The notes beneath the pieces are model-generated. The model ran no database searches. It saw only the letters and a list, made by a program, of their open reading frames with translations, and had not been told where the DNA came from. This document shows, piece after piece, positions 7,959 through 16,436 of a stretch of 20,523 bases of DNA (position 1 is its first letter; each line of letters starts with the position of its first letter). Both the position numbers and the translations under genes were made by a program. Origin of the DNA: Nitrospira sp. Its GTDB lineage: Bacteria; Nitrospirota; Nitrospiria; Nitrospirales; Nitrospiraceae. The stretch covers positions 1-20,523 of the forward strand of contig VGXD01000006.1 of the NCBI GenBank assembly GCA_016873525.1. The letters are read 5' to 3'.

Positions 7959-8504
7959 CTACGTTTGTTTCGGCGGCACATGTTGAAACGCGACGTTGAA
8001 GAACGCCACGTTGGGATGCTGCAACTCCAGCCGCTTTTCCCGCACGGGATAGGACCGGTCCCCGATGGCCAGGAGTTGCTGCTTGTTCAGCCGGAGCAGC
8101 CGCTTGTCGTAGACGGCCCACTCGTATTCGCGGGTCATGCCCAGCGCGTCCACCGGACAGGCGTCCACGCAGAGCCCGCAAAACAGACAGCGGGTCATGT
8201 CCATGTAATATTCCTTGGCGTAGCGCTTGGTCGGCTCGCCCGGCACCTCCGCGCTGACGACCTTGATCACCCGCGACGGGCAGGCCGCCTCGCAGAGGTC
8301 GCAGCCGACGCACTTCTCCGTCCCGTCGTCGTAGCGCAACAGCGAGAGCATGCCCCGGTAGCTGTCCGGCAGCGTCCGCTTCTCGTGCGGGTACTGGAGC
8401 GTGATCGGCCGGTAATGCCACAGGTGCTTGATCGTGGCCTTCATGCCGATCAGGATCTCGTAGAAGATGATGGTCTTGAGCCACGCTGTGAATTTCGTCC
8501 GCAT
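7959..8504 (-). CDS. nuoI: NADH-quinone oxidoreductase subunit I
   Basis: Peripheral subunit carrying the two [4Fe-4S] clusters N6a and N6b, which pass electrons from NuoG to cluster N2. 181 residues. The ferredoxin motifs are complete: CxxCxxCxxxCP with C65, C68, C71, C75, and the second with C106, C109, C112, C116. The N-terminal amphipathic part (FTAWLKTIIFYEILIGMK, key FYEILIGM) anchors it to the membrane arm, as in known NuoI. The ATG at 8504 has no recognisable Shine-Dalgarno and is preceded within five bases by the TTTTCAG heptad repeat. Confidence 0.96.
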   Translation of the reverse strand: MRTKFTAWLKTIIFYEILIGMKATIKHLWHYRPITLQYPHEKRTLPDSYRGMLSLLRYDDGTEKCVGCDLCEAACPSRVIKVVSAEVPGEPTKRYAKEYYMDMTRCLFCGLCVDACPVDALGMTREYEWAVYDKRLLRLNKQQLLAIGDRSYPVREKRLELQHPNVAFFNVAFQHVPPKQT

Positions 8505-8509
8505 AGTAG

Positions 8510-8575
8510 TTTTCAGTTCTCAGTGTTCAGTATTCAGTGCCTGCTCAGGACTGACGGCCGAGCGCTGTCAACTTC
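8510..8575. repeat. Heptad repeat element, family C (nuoH-nuoI spacer)
   Basis: Four consecutive 7-base units, TTTTCAG, TTCTCAG, TGTTCAG and TATTCAG (8510-8537), lie five bases upstream of the nuoI start. A degenerate complementary side follows (GGACTGAC, TGTCAAC). It fills the 76-bp spacer. The right arm is poorly conserved compared with families A, B and D. Confidence 0.6.
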
Positions 8576-8580
8576 TTTGC

Positions 8581-9642
8581 TCACCCCTTCGGAAATAAAT
8601 AGGCCGCGATCGCGGTCACGAGGATGTTGCCCAGCGCGATCGGGAGCATCACCTTCCAGCCGAACCGCATGAGCTGGTCGTAGCGCAGGCGCGGCAGCGT
8701 TGCGCGCAGCCAGAAAAACAGGAACAGGAAGAAATAGACCTTGGCCGCGAACCAGACGATGCCCTCCACCCAGGCCAGATTTTCCGGGAGCAAGGTGCCG
8801 GGGTAGGGCGCGTTCCAGCCGCCCAGGAACAGGGCGGCGGCGATGCAGGACACCAGGATCATGTTGGCGTATTCCGCCAGGAAGAAGAAGGCGAAGCGCA
8901 TCCCGCTGTATTCGGTGAAGAAGCCCGCCACCAGTTCGCTTTCGGCTTCGGGCAGGTCGAAGGGCACGCGGTTCGTTTCCGCCACGGCCGAGATGACGTA
9001 GACGACGAAGGCGAAGATCTGCGGGAAGGGGAAGGCGAAGATGTACCAGTGCCAGAAGCCGCCGGCCTGGGCCTCGGTGATCTTCACCAGGCTCAGCGAG
9101 CCGGCCAGCAGCAGCACGCCCACGATGGCCAGTCCCACGTTCAACTCGTAGCTGATCACCTGGGCGGCGGACCGCAGCCCCCCCAGCAGCGAATACTTGC
9201 TGTTGGAGGCCCAGCCGCCGAGGATGATGCCGTAGGCGCCGATGGAGGTGAAGGCCAGGATATAGAGGATGCCGATGTTGATGTCGCTGATCACGAAGGG
9301 CTGAAACTGCCGGCCGAACAGCTCGACGGTCTGGTTGGGGCCGAAGGGAATCACCGCGAAGCCGATCAGGGCCGGGACCAGCGCGAGGATCGGGGCCAGG
9401 CTGAAGAGGAATTTGTTGGCGCCGGCCGGGACGATGTCCTCCTTGAAGAACAGCTTCAGTCCGTCCGCGATGGGCTGCAAGACGCCGTAGGGGCCCACTT
9501 CCATGGGGCCCATCCGATCCTGCATCCAGCCGAGGACCTTGCGTTCCGCCAGCGTGAGGAACATGACGGTCAGCATGACGATGCCCATGACCACGGCGAT
9601 CTGGGCCACCGAGAACGCCAGTTTCAATCCGAGTTCAGCCAT
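8581..9642 (-). CDS. nuoH: NADH-quinone oxidoreductase subunit H
   Basis: Membrane subunit forming most of the quinone-binding chamber of complex I. The ATG at 9642 (353 residues, MAELGLKLAF) is chosen because GAGGG sits eight bases upstream; the longer frame beginning at TTG 9657 would place that sequence inside the gene. Conserved family sequences include ERKVLGWMQDRMGP (33-46), GVLQPIADGLKLFFKED (53-69), and the acidic quinone-channel loop DLPEAESELVAGFFTEYSG (229-247), plus RATLPRLRYDQLM near the end. About eight hydrophobic helices are present. An octad element separates it from nuoG. Confidence 0.97.
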   Translation of the reverse strand: MAELGLKLAFSVAQIAVVMGIVMLTVMFLTLAERKVLGWMQDRMGPMEVGPYGVLQPIADGLKLFFKEDIVPAGANKFLFSLAPILALVPALIGFAVIPFGPNQTVELFGRQFQPFVISDINIGILYILAFTSIGAYGIILGGWASNSKYSLLGGLRSAAQVISYELNVGLAIVGVLLLAGSLSLVKITEAQAGGFWHWYIFAFPFPQIFAFVVYVISAVAETNRVPFDLPEAESELVAGFFTEYSGMRFAFFFLAEYANMILVSCIAAALFLGGWNAPYPGTLLPENLAWVEGIVWFAAKVYFFLFLFFWLRATLPRLRYDQLMRFGWKVMLPIALGNILVTAIAAYLFPKG

Positions 9643-9657
9643 AACAGAATCCCTCAA

Positions 9658-9753
9658 GTTAGAAGGTCAAAAAGTCTATCCAGCCGGAAAGCCCAACGCC
9701 GCCTCCAGCCATCTGCGCCTTTCGACTTGATGGACGTGATGACGTTGAGACTT
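9658..9753. repeat. Octad inverted-repeat element, family B (nuoG-nuoH spacer)
   Basis: The left arm includes GTTAGAAG, GTCAAAAA. The right arm, read on the minus strand, gives GTCTCAAC, GTCATCAC, GTCCATCA, again about 8 bases apart. The core is about 45 bases. The element begins right at the nuoG TGA and ends about 15 bases before the nuoH ATG. Confidence 0.6.
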
Positions 9754-12435
9754 TCATGCGCGTTCGACTTTCACGCGCGCGAGTTTGAAATACGGCACCT
9801 GCGTCGTCGGGTCGAGCGCGACCTGCAAGAGCCGGCGCGCTTCCTGATCGAAGTGTTCCGGGAAGACGGCCAGGCCGTTCGGCACGCGCTCCGCCACTGT
9901 CACCGTGGTGGTCATCGACCCAAGAGTATTGGAGACCCGGACCCGGTCGCCCTCCGCAATGCGCAGCCTGGCCGCATCCGTCGGATTCACCGTGAGCGAG
10001 CCCTCCGCCTGGATCTGCAAGAGCCCCTTGGAGCGGGTCGAGAGTTTGCCTGAATGAAAGAGGGTCTGGGAGACCAGGAGCGCCAGGCTGTCATCGTTTC
10101 CCCCGCCCCGCGCCTCGCGTCCCTGGTCCGGCAGCGCGTATCGGCCGGCTGCATCCGCGGCGTAGCCGGTGCGGAGATAGCCCTCCACGGCTTCGGCCGA
10201 GGGGCGCACCGGCGTCGGCGCCGGGCCCAGGAGCCCGTAGCCGGGAACCAGGCTTCTAATCTCCTTGAGGATTTCCTTGGCGTCCCCATACTCGAGCGGG
10301 TAGCCCATGAGCCCCGAGAGGGTGGAGAGAATTTCCCAGTCAGGCCGGCTTTCGCCGACCGGCTCGATGGCCTGTCTGACCGCCTGTACGTGGCCTTCGG
10401 TATTGGTGAAGGTGCCGTTTTTCTCGGCGTAGGAACAAGCCGGCAAGACCACGTGCGCAAGCTGCGCGGTTTCGGTCAAAAACAGTTCCTGGCACACCAG
10501 GAACTCCAGCTTCTGCAAAGCTTCCGTGGCCTTGACCGATGCGGGGAGAGAGCCTGCCGGATTTTCGCCGACGATGAACATGGCCTTGAGCGAACCGGCC
10601 TTGGCGCCCTCGATCATCTGCATCAACGTCAGGCCTTGGCCCTGGGGCAGGTCGTCCTTCCAGAGCTGCGTCACCCGCGCGCGGGTGGCCGGATCGTTCA
10701 GGTCGCCGGGGCCAGGCAAGTACTCCGCCACCGCGCCCATCTCCACCGCGCCTTGGTCGTTGTTCTCCTCGGCCAGGGGAGCCAGGCCGCAGCCTGGCTG
10801 GCCATGCTTGCCGGTGAGCAGCAGCAGGTCCAGCAGCGTGGTGGCCAGGCCATGGCCATCTTGGCCGCGCAAGACGCCTTGCCCGATCAGGATGACGACG
10901 CGAGGGGCTTGCGTAAACGCACGGGCTGCCTCTCGGAAGGAGTCCTGTTTGCCTCCGCCGGCGCTTTCGATGGAGGCCCAGGGGAGGCCCTGCACTGCGT
11001 CGCTGACGGCTTTGAGATAAGCGGGCGCCCGCTGCGCCAGCGTCGGGTCTGCAAGGTCCTGTTCGACGATGGCCTTGATGAGGCCCAGCACGGCCGCTTT
11101 GAACCGGTCCGGGTGGACGGCAAAATGATGGGCTGCCAGATTCGCGATATTGCTGATGGTGCCGACCGCCGGCTCCAGCGCTTCGATCGTGAGGAGCGTG
11201 GCCTGCCGCTTCTTGACGGCTTCCTTGACCTTGAGCCCGGTGATGGGGTTGGTCTCGGTGATATTCGTTCCGACTAGCAAGAGGGCGTCGGCCGAGACGA
11301 TGTCCTCGAAGGCGACCGTCCAACGGTGGGTGCCCTGCACGCGGCGGAGCGCCCGGACTCCGTTGATCTGTCCGTAGCGGGCGCTGCTGTCGATCTGGTT
11401 GGTGCCGATGGCCAGCCGCATGAACTTTTGGAACAGGTAGAGGTCTTCGTTCGTGCAGCGCGAGGCGATCAGGCCCGCGAAGACGTTCGGGCCTTGCGCC
11501 AGTTTCAGGCGGACGCAGGTCTCTGCGACATGGTCCAGCGCCTCCTCCCAGGTGGCTTGCACGAGGCGGCCGTCGCGCCGGATCAGCGGATGCTGGAGGC
11601 GGTCCGGGTGCGTGGTGGCGTGGTAGCCGAAAAAACCCCTGGCGCAGAGGTCGCCGTTGTTGCGGCCCGCGTTCTGGGCCGACATGACTTCGATCAGCTG
11701 GTTCTCCTTGCTCTGGATCGTAATCCGGCAGCCGTCCCCGCAGTAGGTGCAGACCGTGTCGGCGCGTTTCAGCATCCAGGGCCGGAACTCGTACATGGAG
11801 AGGCGGCTGGTGATGGCGCCGACCGGGCAGATCTGCACGCACCCGCCGCAGAATTCGCAGTCCAGCTCCTGGTGAGGGAAGGATGTGATCTCGGTCATCG
11901 TGCCGCGCCCGGAGGGCGCCAGGGCCTTCACGTCCATGACCTCGTCGCAGTAGCGCACGCAGCGCAGGCACTGGACGCAGCGGTTCATCTGGGTCTCGAT
12001 CAAGGGGCTGAAGTATTCCTTCGGGAAGACCCGCTTGATCTCGATGAACCGGCTGGTGGTCGGCGTGTACTGGTGCGAGAAATCCTGGAGGTCGCAGCGG
12101 CCGCCCTGGTCGCAGACGGGGCAATCCAGCGGATGGTTGGCCAGGATGAATTCCAAAACCGACTTGTGCGCCTGGTTGACGACCGTGGTGGAGGTGCGCA
12201 CGACCATGCCTTCGGCCACCGGCGTGCTGCAGGCGGTCTGGAGCTTGGGCATCTTTTCGACTTCCACCAGGCACATGCGGCAGTTGGCGTCCGGCTTGAG
12301 TTTGGGGTGGTAGCAGAAATGGGGGACCATCACCCCGGCCTGCCGAGCCGCTTCGATCACGAGCGTGCCTTTCGGGACCGTCAGGTGGCGTCCGTCGATC
12401 GTCAGCTTGACTGTGTCAACCGCCACGTTTGCCAT
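9754..12435 (-). CDS. nuoG: NADH-quinone oxidoreductase subunit G (iron-sulfur, molybdopterin-type fold)
   Basis: The largest complex I subunit, 893 residues, carrying electrons from NuoE/F to NuoI. The N-terminal [2Fe-2S] N1b has C41, C52, C55, C69. N5 has the His-ligated set H101, C105, C108, C114. N4 and its neighbour use C153, C156, C159, C163 and C193, C196, C199, C203. A further CxxCxxxC with C229, C232, C236 and C264 matches the off-path cluster N7 found in only some lineages. From about 225 onward is the molybdopterin-oxidoreductase fold, without sign that it binds the cofactor, and from about 780 the beta-barrel C-terminal domain. The ATG has no clear Shine-Dalgarno. Octad-repeat elements flank it on both sides. 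Confidence 0.97.
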   Translation of the reverse strand: MANVAVDTVKLTIDGRHLTVPKGTLVIEAARQAGVMVPHFCYHPKLKPDANCRMCLVEVEKMPKLQTACSTPVAEGMVVRTSTTVVNQAHKSVLEFILANHPLDCPVCDQGGRCDLQDFSHQYTPTTSRFIEIKRVFPKEYFSPLIETQMNRCVQCLRCVRYCDEVMDVKALAPSGRGTMTEITSFPHQELDCEFCGGCVQICPVGAITSRLSMYEFRPWMLKRADTVCTYCGDGCRITIQSKENQLIEVMSAQNAGRNNGDLCARGFFGYHATTHPDRLQHPLIRRDGRLVQATWEEALDHVAETCVRLKLAQGPNVFAGLIASRCTNEDLYLFQKFMRLAIGTNQIDSSARYGQINGVRALRRVQGTHRWTVAFEDIVSADALLLVGTNITETNPITGLKVKEAVKKRQATLLTIEALEPAVGTISNIANLAAHHFAVHPDRFKAAVLGLIKAIVEQDLADPTLAQRAPAYLKAVSDAVQGLPWASIESAGGGKQDSFREAARAFTQAPRVVILIGQGVLRGQDGHGLATTLLDLLLLTGKHGQPGCGLAPLAEENNDQGAVEMGAVAEYLPGPGDLNDPATRARVTQLWKDDLPQGQGLTLMQMIEGAKAGSLKAMFIVGENPAGSLPASVKATEALQKLEFLVCQELFLTETAQLAHVVLPACSYAEKNGTFTNTEGHVQAVRQAIEPVGESRPDWEILSTLSGLMGYPLEYGDAKEILKEIRSLVPGYGLLGPAPTPVRPSAEAVEGYLRTGYAADAAGRYALPDQGREARGGGNDDSLALLVSQTLFHSGKLSTRSKGLLQIQAEGSLTVNPTDAARLRIAEGDRVRVSNTLGSMTTTVTVAERVPNGLAVFPEHFDQEARRLLQVALDPTTQVPYFKLARVKVERA

Positions 12436-12448
12436 AAATCGGCCGTAG

Positions 12449-12550
12449 GTTTAGAAGGTCCGCAAAGTTGTCGAGTCGAAAAGTCCTAAAGTTGTAAAGT
12501 CTTCAAGTCCCGGGCGACTTTCGGACTTGATGACTTTTTGACTTTGCGAC
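12449..12550. repeat. Octad inverted-repeat element, family B (nuoF-nuoG spacer)
   Basis: The clearest octad array: GTTGTCGA, GTCGAAAA, GTCCTAAA, GTTGTAAA and GTCTTCAA run in exact 8-base register from 12467 to 12506. The opposite arm has CGACTTTC, GGACTTGA, GACTTTTT. AAAGTC-T-TCAAGTCC (12496-12510) pairs with GGACTTGA-T-GACTTT (12523-12537), a 14-bp stem with one T-T mismatch around a 12-base loop. Confidence 0.8.
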
Positions 12551-12555
12551 ATGCG

Positions 12556-13866
12556 TCAATGTCTTGTCGCGGTCGGCATCAGCAACTCGGCCGGTCCGGC
12601 CGCTTCCGCCGCGCGGATCAATTCCTCGTATTCGTGCCGCCAGTACTTCAGCGTGCTGAGGATCGGCGACACCTCGGCGTCGCCGAAGGCGCAGACCGTC
12701 CGGCCCGCGATGTTCTGGCATAAATCGGTCAGCGTTTCAAGGTCTTGCATGCGGCCCTGTCCGGCCATGATGCGGCGCAGGGTCTGCACCAGCCAGGAAC
12801 TGCCCTCGCGACAGGGGCTGCACTTGCCGCAGGACTCGTGAAAGAAGAATTCCGTCAGTCGCAGGGCGGCCCAGACCATGCTGGTGCCCTCTTCCATGAC
12901 CGTGACGCCGCCGGACCCCAGCATGGAGCCGGCCTGGGCCACCGATTCGAAGTCCAGCTTCACGTCCAGGTGGGCCGGCGTCAGGAAGGGGGCGGAGGCG
13001 CCTCCGGGGATGAAGGCCTTGAGCGGCTTGTCCGAACGCATGCCTCCCGCCTGCTCGAAGATCAACTCGCGGGCCGTGATGCCCATGGGCACCTCGTAGT
13101 TCCCCGGCCGCTTGACGTGGCCGCTCACGCAGAAGATGCGGGTGCCGCTGCTCTTCGGCGGGGAGCCGATCGCCGCAAACCAGTCGGGTCCGCGATTGAC
13201 GATGTGCGGCAAGTTCGCCAGGGTCTCGACGTTATTGATCACGGTGGGCTTGCCGTAGAGCCCGGCGATGGCCGGGAAGGGCGGCTTGACGCGGGGGAGG
13301 CCCCGCTTGCCTTCCAGCGATTCCAACAGGGCGGTCTCTTCTCCGCAGATGTAGGCGCCGGCGCCTCGGTGCACATGGATGTCGATGGTGATGTCCGTCC
13401 CCAGCACGGCTTTCCCCAGGTAGCCTGCGGCGCGGGCCTCCGCGATCGCCGACTCCAGGATGTTGGCGCCCAGCACGAATTCCCCTCGGATGTAAATGTA
13501 AGCCGTTTCGACGCCGATGGCGTAGCAAGCGATGGCGATGCCTTCCAGCACTTGATGCGGATCGCGTTCCATCAACTGGCGGTCCTTGAACGTGCCCGGC
13601 TCGCTCTCGTCGGCGTTGCAGCAGAGGTACTTGGGGCCCTTGTAGTCCTTGGGGAGAAAGCCCCATTTGACGCCGGTCGGGAACCCGGCGCCGCCCCGGC
13701 CGCGCAGGCCGGATTTCATGACCAGGTGGGTCACTTCCGCCGGCGTGATCTTGCCGAGGACTGTCCGCAAGGCCCGGTAGCCTCCGGCCTTCTCATAGTC
13801 CTTCAGCGAGCCGGTGTAACCGGGCTGCGACATGTTCTTCAACAAGACTGGTTCGTATATAGGCAT
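12556..13866 (-). CDS. nuoF: NADH-quinone oxidoreductase subunit F (NADH-binding, FMN)
   Basis: NADH-oxidising subunit of complex I, 436 residues. It binds NADH and FMN and the [4Fe-4S] cluster N3. The glycine-rich NADH/FMN motif GLRGRGGAGFPTGVKW is at 53-68, the FMN-site sequence CNADESEPGTFKDR at 83-96, the second glycine motif GAGAYICGEETALLESLEG at 168-186, and N3 cysteines C346, C349, C352 (SCGKCSPCREG) with C392. Start MPIYEPVLL at 13866 is preceded by a weak GGAAAAC. A family A heptad element lies directly upstream and an octad element downstream. Confidence 0.97.
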   Translation of the reverse strand: MPIYEPVLLKNMSQPGYTGSLKDYEKAGGYRALRTVLGKITPAEVTHLVMKSGLRGRGGAGFPTGVKWGFLPKDYKGPKYLCCNADESEPGTFKDRQLMERDPHQVLEGIAIACYAIGVETAYIYIRGEFVLGANILESAIAEARAAGYLGKAVLGTDITIDIHVHRGAGAYICGEETALLESLEGKRGLPRVKPPFPAIAGLYGKPTVINNVETLANLPHIVNRGPDWFAAIGSPPKSSGTRIFCVSGHVKRPGNYEVPMGITARELIFEQAGGMRSDKPLKAFIPGGASAPFLTPAHLDVKLDFESVAQAGSMLGSGGVTVMEEGTSMVWAALRLTEFFFHESCGKCSPCREGSSWLVQTLRRIMAGQGRMQDLETLTDLCQNIAGRTVCAFGDAEVSPILSTLKYWRHEYEELIRAAEAAGPAELLMPTATRH

Positions 13867-13883
13867 TGTTTTCCGTGCTAAGA

Positions 13884-13964
13884 GTGTATGGCTGATGGCT
13901 TATAGCCGATGGCAAGAATCTTCCCGGTCAGTCCGAACCATAAGCCATTTGCCATTAGCTCTTG
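13884..13964. repeat. Heptad inverted-repeat element, family A, reverse orientation (nuoE-nuoF)
   Basis: The left arm (13884-13911) is GTGTATG, GCTGATG, GCTTATA, GCCGATG. The core is 13912-13936. The right arm (13937-13964) is ACCATAA, GCCATTT, GCCATTA, GCTCTTG. The nuoE stop codon lies inside the right arm. Read on the minus strand the core contains GTTCGGACTGACCGG and then TTCTTGC, matching the other three family A copies. Confidence 0.85.
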
Positions 13965-14485
13965 TTGCTTGCCGGTTCCGGCCACATGAACGGGCCGCTC
14001 TTCAAGGGACTCGTGCCGTCGCGCTTGAGGTCGGCCAGGATTCGATCCACTTTTTCTTCGGTCAGGCGCTCGTAGTAATCCTCGTTGACCTGCATCATCG
14101 GCCCGGTCCCGCAGGCGGCCAGGCATTCCACCGCGCTCAACGTGAAGAGGCGGTCCGGCGTCGTCTCCCCCGGCTTGATCCCGAGCCTTGCTTGGAGCCA
14201 ACCCAGCAGGTTGTCGGAGCCGGCCAGGGCGCACATCAGGGACTTGCAGACTTGGAGGTGGAATGTTCCCACCGGCTTCAAGCTCAGCATCGTGTAGAAG
14301 GTGACGGTCTCGTAGACTTGCGGCGGAGTCAATCGCAGGATGGCCGCGATCTCCTTCATCGCCGCGTCGCTCACATAGCCCTCCTCCTTCTGCGCCAAAT
14401 GCAGCAGGGGCAGCAAGGCCGAGCGCCGCACCGGATACCGGCTCAATATGTCGTCTATCTCCGCTTTGTGTCTGTCTGTTAGCAT
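13955..14485 (-). CDS. nuoE: NADH-quinone oxidoreductase subunit E ([2Fe-2S] N1a)
   Basis: Thioredoxin-fold [2Fe-2S] subunit of the NADH module, partner of NuoF. The start is put at ATG 14485 (MLTDRHKAEIDDIL), giving 176 residues, because the longer open frame from 14560 translates an intergenic repeat (family A) into 25 residues unlike NuoE. N1a ligands are C80, C85, C121, C125 (CxxxxC ... CLAACG). The N-terminal helical part with the PPQVYETVTFYTM motif (54-66) is typical. No clear Shine-Dalgarno is seen. The stop codon lies within the next family A repeat. Confidence 0.95.
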   Translation of the reverse strand: MLTDRHKAEIDDILSRYPVRRSALLPLLHLAQKEEGYVSDAAMKEIAAILRLTPPQVYETVTFYTMLSLKPVGTFHLQVCKSLMCALAGSDNLLGWLQARLGIKPGETTPDRLFTLSAVECLAACGTGPMMQVNEDYYERLTEEKVDRILADLKRDGTSPLKSGPFMWPEPASNKS

Positions 14486-14502
14486 CGCAAGTGACTCTAT
14501 GA

Positions 14503-14583
14503 GCTGATGGCCGATGGCCGATAGCTGATGGTAAGAAGGCTTCCGGCCGGTCTGAGCCATAAGCCATCGGCCATGTGCTCCCC
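14503..14583. repeat. Heptad inverted-repeat element, family A, reverse orientation (nuoCD-nuoE)
   Basis: The left arm (14503-14530) is GCTGATG, GCCGATG, GCCGATA, GCTGATG. The core is 14531-14555. The right arm (14556-14583) is GCCATAA, GCCATCG, GCCATGT, GCTCCCC. On the minus strand the core begins CTCAGACCGGCCGGAAG and ends TTCTTAC, the most diverged family A core. It occupies most of the 100-bp spacer. Confidence 0.85.
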
Positions 14584-14585
14584 TC

Positions 14586-16334
14586 TCATCGATCGCATTC
14601 CCCCATCACGATGTCGTAGGTCCCGAAGATCGTGATCGCGTCCGAAATCAGATAGCCGCGCGCCATGTGATCGAAAGCCCCCATGTGGACGAAGGAGGGG
14701 GAGCGGATTTTCATCCGGTAGGGGCGGGGGCTTCCGTCGCTGATGATGAAGAAGCCCAACTCGCCTTTCGGCGCCTCGGTCGCGCAGTACGTCTCCGCCT
14801 TGGGCGGCTTGAAGCCCTGCGTGAAAATGATGAAATGGTGGATCAAGCTCTCCATATCCCGCATCACCTTGGCCTTGGGCGGCGGGATGATCTGGGGCGC
14901 GTCGGCCACGATCGGTCCTTCCGGCATCTGGGCGAGGCACTGCCGGATGATGCGGCTGCTCTGGCGCAGCTCCTCCATCCGGACCCAGTATCGGTCGTAG
15001 GTGTCGCCGTTCTTGCCGACCGGCACTTCCCACTCCACTTTGCCGTAGGCCCCATAGGGCTCCAGCTTGCGCACGTCGTAGGCGACGCCGGAGGCCCGCA
15101 GCACCGGCCCGGTCAGGCCGAAGTTGATGGCGTCCTCCCCGGAAATCACCGCGACGTTCTTGGTGCGGCCGATCCAGATCCGGTTGGTCTGGAGCAGCTC
15201 GTCATACTCCTTGATGTGGCCGGGGAAGGCGTCCAGGAAGGCCGTCAGCCGTTGGACCAGATCCGGCGTGAAGTCGCTGTCCACTCCGCCGATGCGGAAG
15301 TAGTTGAGCGTGAGCCTGGCGCCGCAGAGTTTTTCGAAGAGGTCCAGCAGCACTTCGCGCTCGCGGAAGGTCCAGAAAAAGACCGTCATGGCGCCGATGT
15401 CCAATGCCTGGGTGCCCAGCCAGAAGAGGTGTCCGATGATCCGCTGCATCTCGGCGACGATCGTCCGGATGTATTCGGCCCGTTCGGGGACTTCCAGGTT
15501 CAGCAGCTTCTCCACGGCCCGGACGTAGGCGTAGTTGTTGGTCATCGAACAGACGTAGTCGAGCCGGTCCGTATGGGGGATGATCTGCATGTAGGCCAGC
15601 CCCTCGGCCAGTTTTTCCACGCCTCGGTGGAGGTAGCCGAGATCCGGCGTGGCCTTGGTGATCCGCTCGCCGTCCAGTTCCAGGACGACCCGCAAGACCC
15701 CGTGGGTGGCCGGGTGCTGGGGCCCCATGTTCAGGAGCAGTTCCTCGGTCCGGCGCGGAGCCGGTCCTGGCTCGGAGCGGAAGACCTTCCGTTGTTCCTC
15801 CGTACACGCCTCCTCGGTCTCCGCAGGGGTTGACTCATCCATCCTGGGCAGGAACTCGAAGCGGCTCCGCCAGCCTCTGCCTTCGGTGGGGAAGTCCTTG
15901 CGCAGCGGATGGCCCTCGTCGTAGTCCTCCGGCATCAGGATCCGGCGCAGATCGGGGTGGCCGCTGAAACGAATCCCCATGAGGTCGTAGACTTCGCGCT
16001 CCATGAAATCGGCGCCCTTCCAGATGCCGGTGATCGAGGCGATGGTCGGCTGGTCTTCGGTGAGCCGCGCCTTGACGCGGAGTCGGGTGGCATGCGGCAG
16101 CGACAGGAAGTGATAAATCACTTCGAAGCGTTCGGGGTCGTCCGGATAGTCGGCCGAGCAGATGTCGGTAATGTGGTCGAAGGCGGCCGAGGGGTCGTCG
16201 TGGAGAAAGGCGGCGATCTCCAACAGGCGGGGCGCGGCCACGCGGACGGAGAGTTCCCTGCGCTCCTGGTCGTCCTTGACCGAGAGGACGGCCTCGGGGA
16301 ACCTGGCTTTCAGTGTTTCAAGTAGTGCATGCAT
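14586..16334 (-). CDS. nuoCD: NADH-quinone oxidoreductase fused subunit CD
   Basis: Fusion of NuoC (30-kDa type, about 1-165) and NuoD (49-kDa type, about 197-582) joined by a charged linker. NuoD and NuoB form the quinone site next to cluster N2. The NuoC signature EREVYDLMGIRFSGHPDLRR (112-131) and the NuoD HPATHGVLR quinone-site loop (H207, H211) are intact. LGYLHRGVEK contains R237, equivalent by motif to NDUFS2 Arg85, the residue dimethylated by NDUFAF7 in humans. The C-terminus DIVMGECDR has Cys where many homologues have Val. Length, 582, is normal for the fusion. The ATG at 16334 lacks a Shine-Dalgarno. Family A repeats occupy both adjacent spacers. Confidence 0.97.
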   Translation of the reverse strand: MHALLETLKARFPEAVLSVKDDQERRELSVRVAAPRLLEIAAFLHDDPSAAFDHITDICSADYPDDPERFEVIYHFLSLPHATRLRVKARLTEDQPTIASITGIWKGADFMEREVYDLMGIRFSGHPDLRRILMPEDYDEGHPLRKDFPTEGRGWRSRFEFLPRMDESTPAETEEACTEEQRKVFRSEPGPAPRRTEELLLNMGPQHPATHGVLRVVLELDGERITKATPDLGYLHRGVEKLAEGLAYMQIIPHTDRLDYVCSMTNNYAYVRAVEKLLNLEVPERAEYIRTIVAEMQRIIGHLFWLGTQALDIGAMTVFFWTFREREVLLDLFEKLCGARLTLNYFRIGGVDSDFTPDLVQRLTAFLDAFPGHIKEYDELLQTNRIWIGRTKNVAVISGEDAINFGLTGPVLRASGVAYDVRKLEPYGAYGKVEWEVPVGKNGDTYDRYWVRMEELRQSSRIIRQCLAQMPEGPIVADAPQIIPPPKAKVMRDMESLIHHFIIFTQGFKPPKAETYCATEAPKGELGFFIISDGSPRPYRMKIRSPSFVHMGAFDHMARGYLISDAITIFGTYDIVMGECDR

Positions 16335-16347
16335 GGTTATAACAAGA

Positions 16348-16436
16348 GCGTATGGCTGATGGCCGATGGCTTATGGTTCGGATTGACCGGAATCCTTTCT
16401 TGCCATCAGCTATCGGCCATCAGCTATCGGCTCATT
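16348..16436. repeat. Heptad inverted-repeat element, family A, forward orientation (nuoB-nuoCD)
   Basis: The cleanest copy. The left arm (16348-16375) is GCGTATG, GCTGATG, GCCGATG, GCTTATG. The core (16376-16401) begins GTTCGGATTGACCGG and ends TTTCTT. The right arm (16402-16436) is GCCATCA, GCTATCG, GCCATCA, GCTATCG, GCTCATT. The nuoB stop codon falls in the last unit. Confidence 0.9.

Noticed and set aside
9643..9657. nuoH start at TTG 9657
   Set aside because: It would put the GAGGG ribosome-binding site inside the gene; ATG 9642 has correct spacing and gives the usual NuoH N-terminus.
14486..14560. N-terminal extension of NuoE starting at 14560
   Set aside because: The added 25 residues are a translation of the family A intergenic repeat, and NuoE homology starts at MLTDRHKAE.
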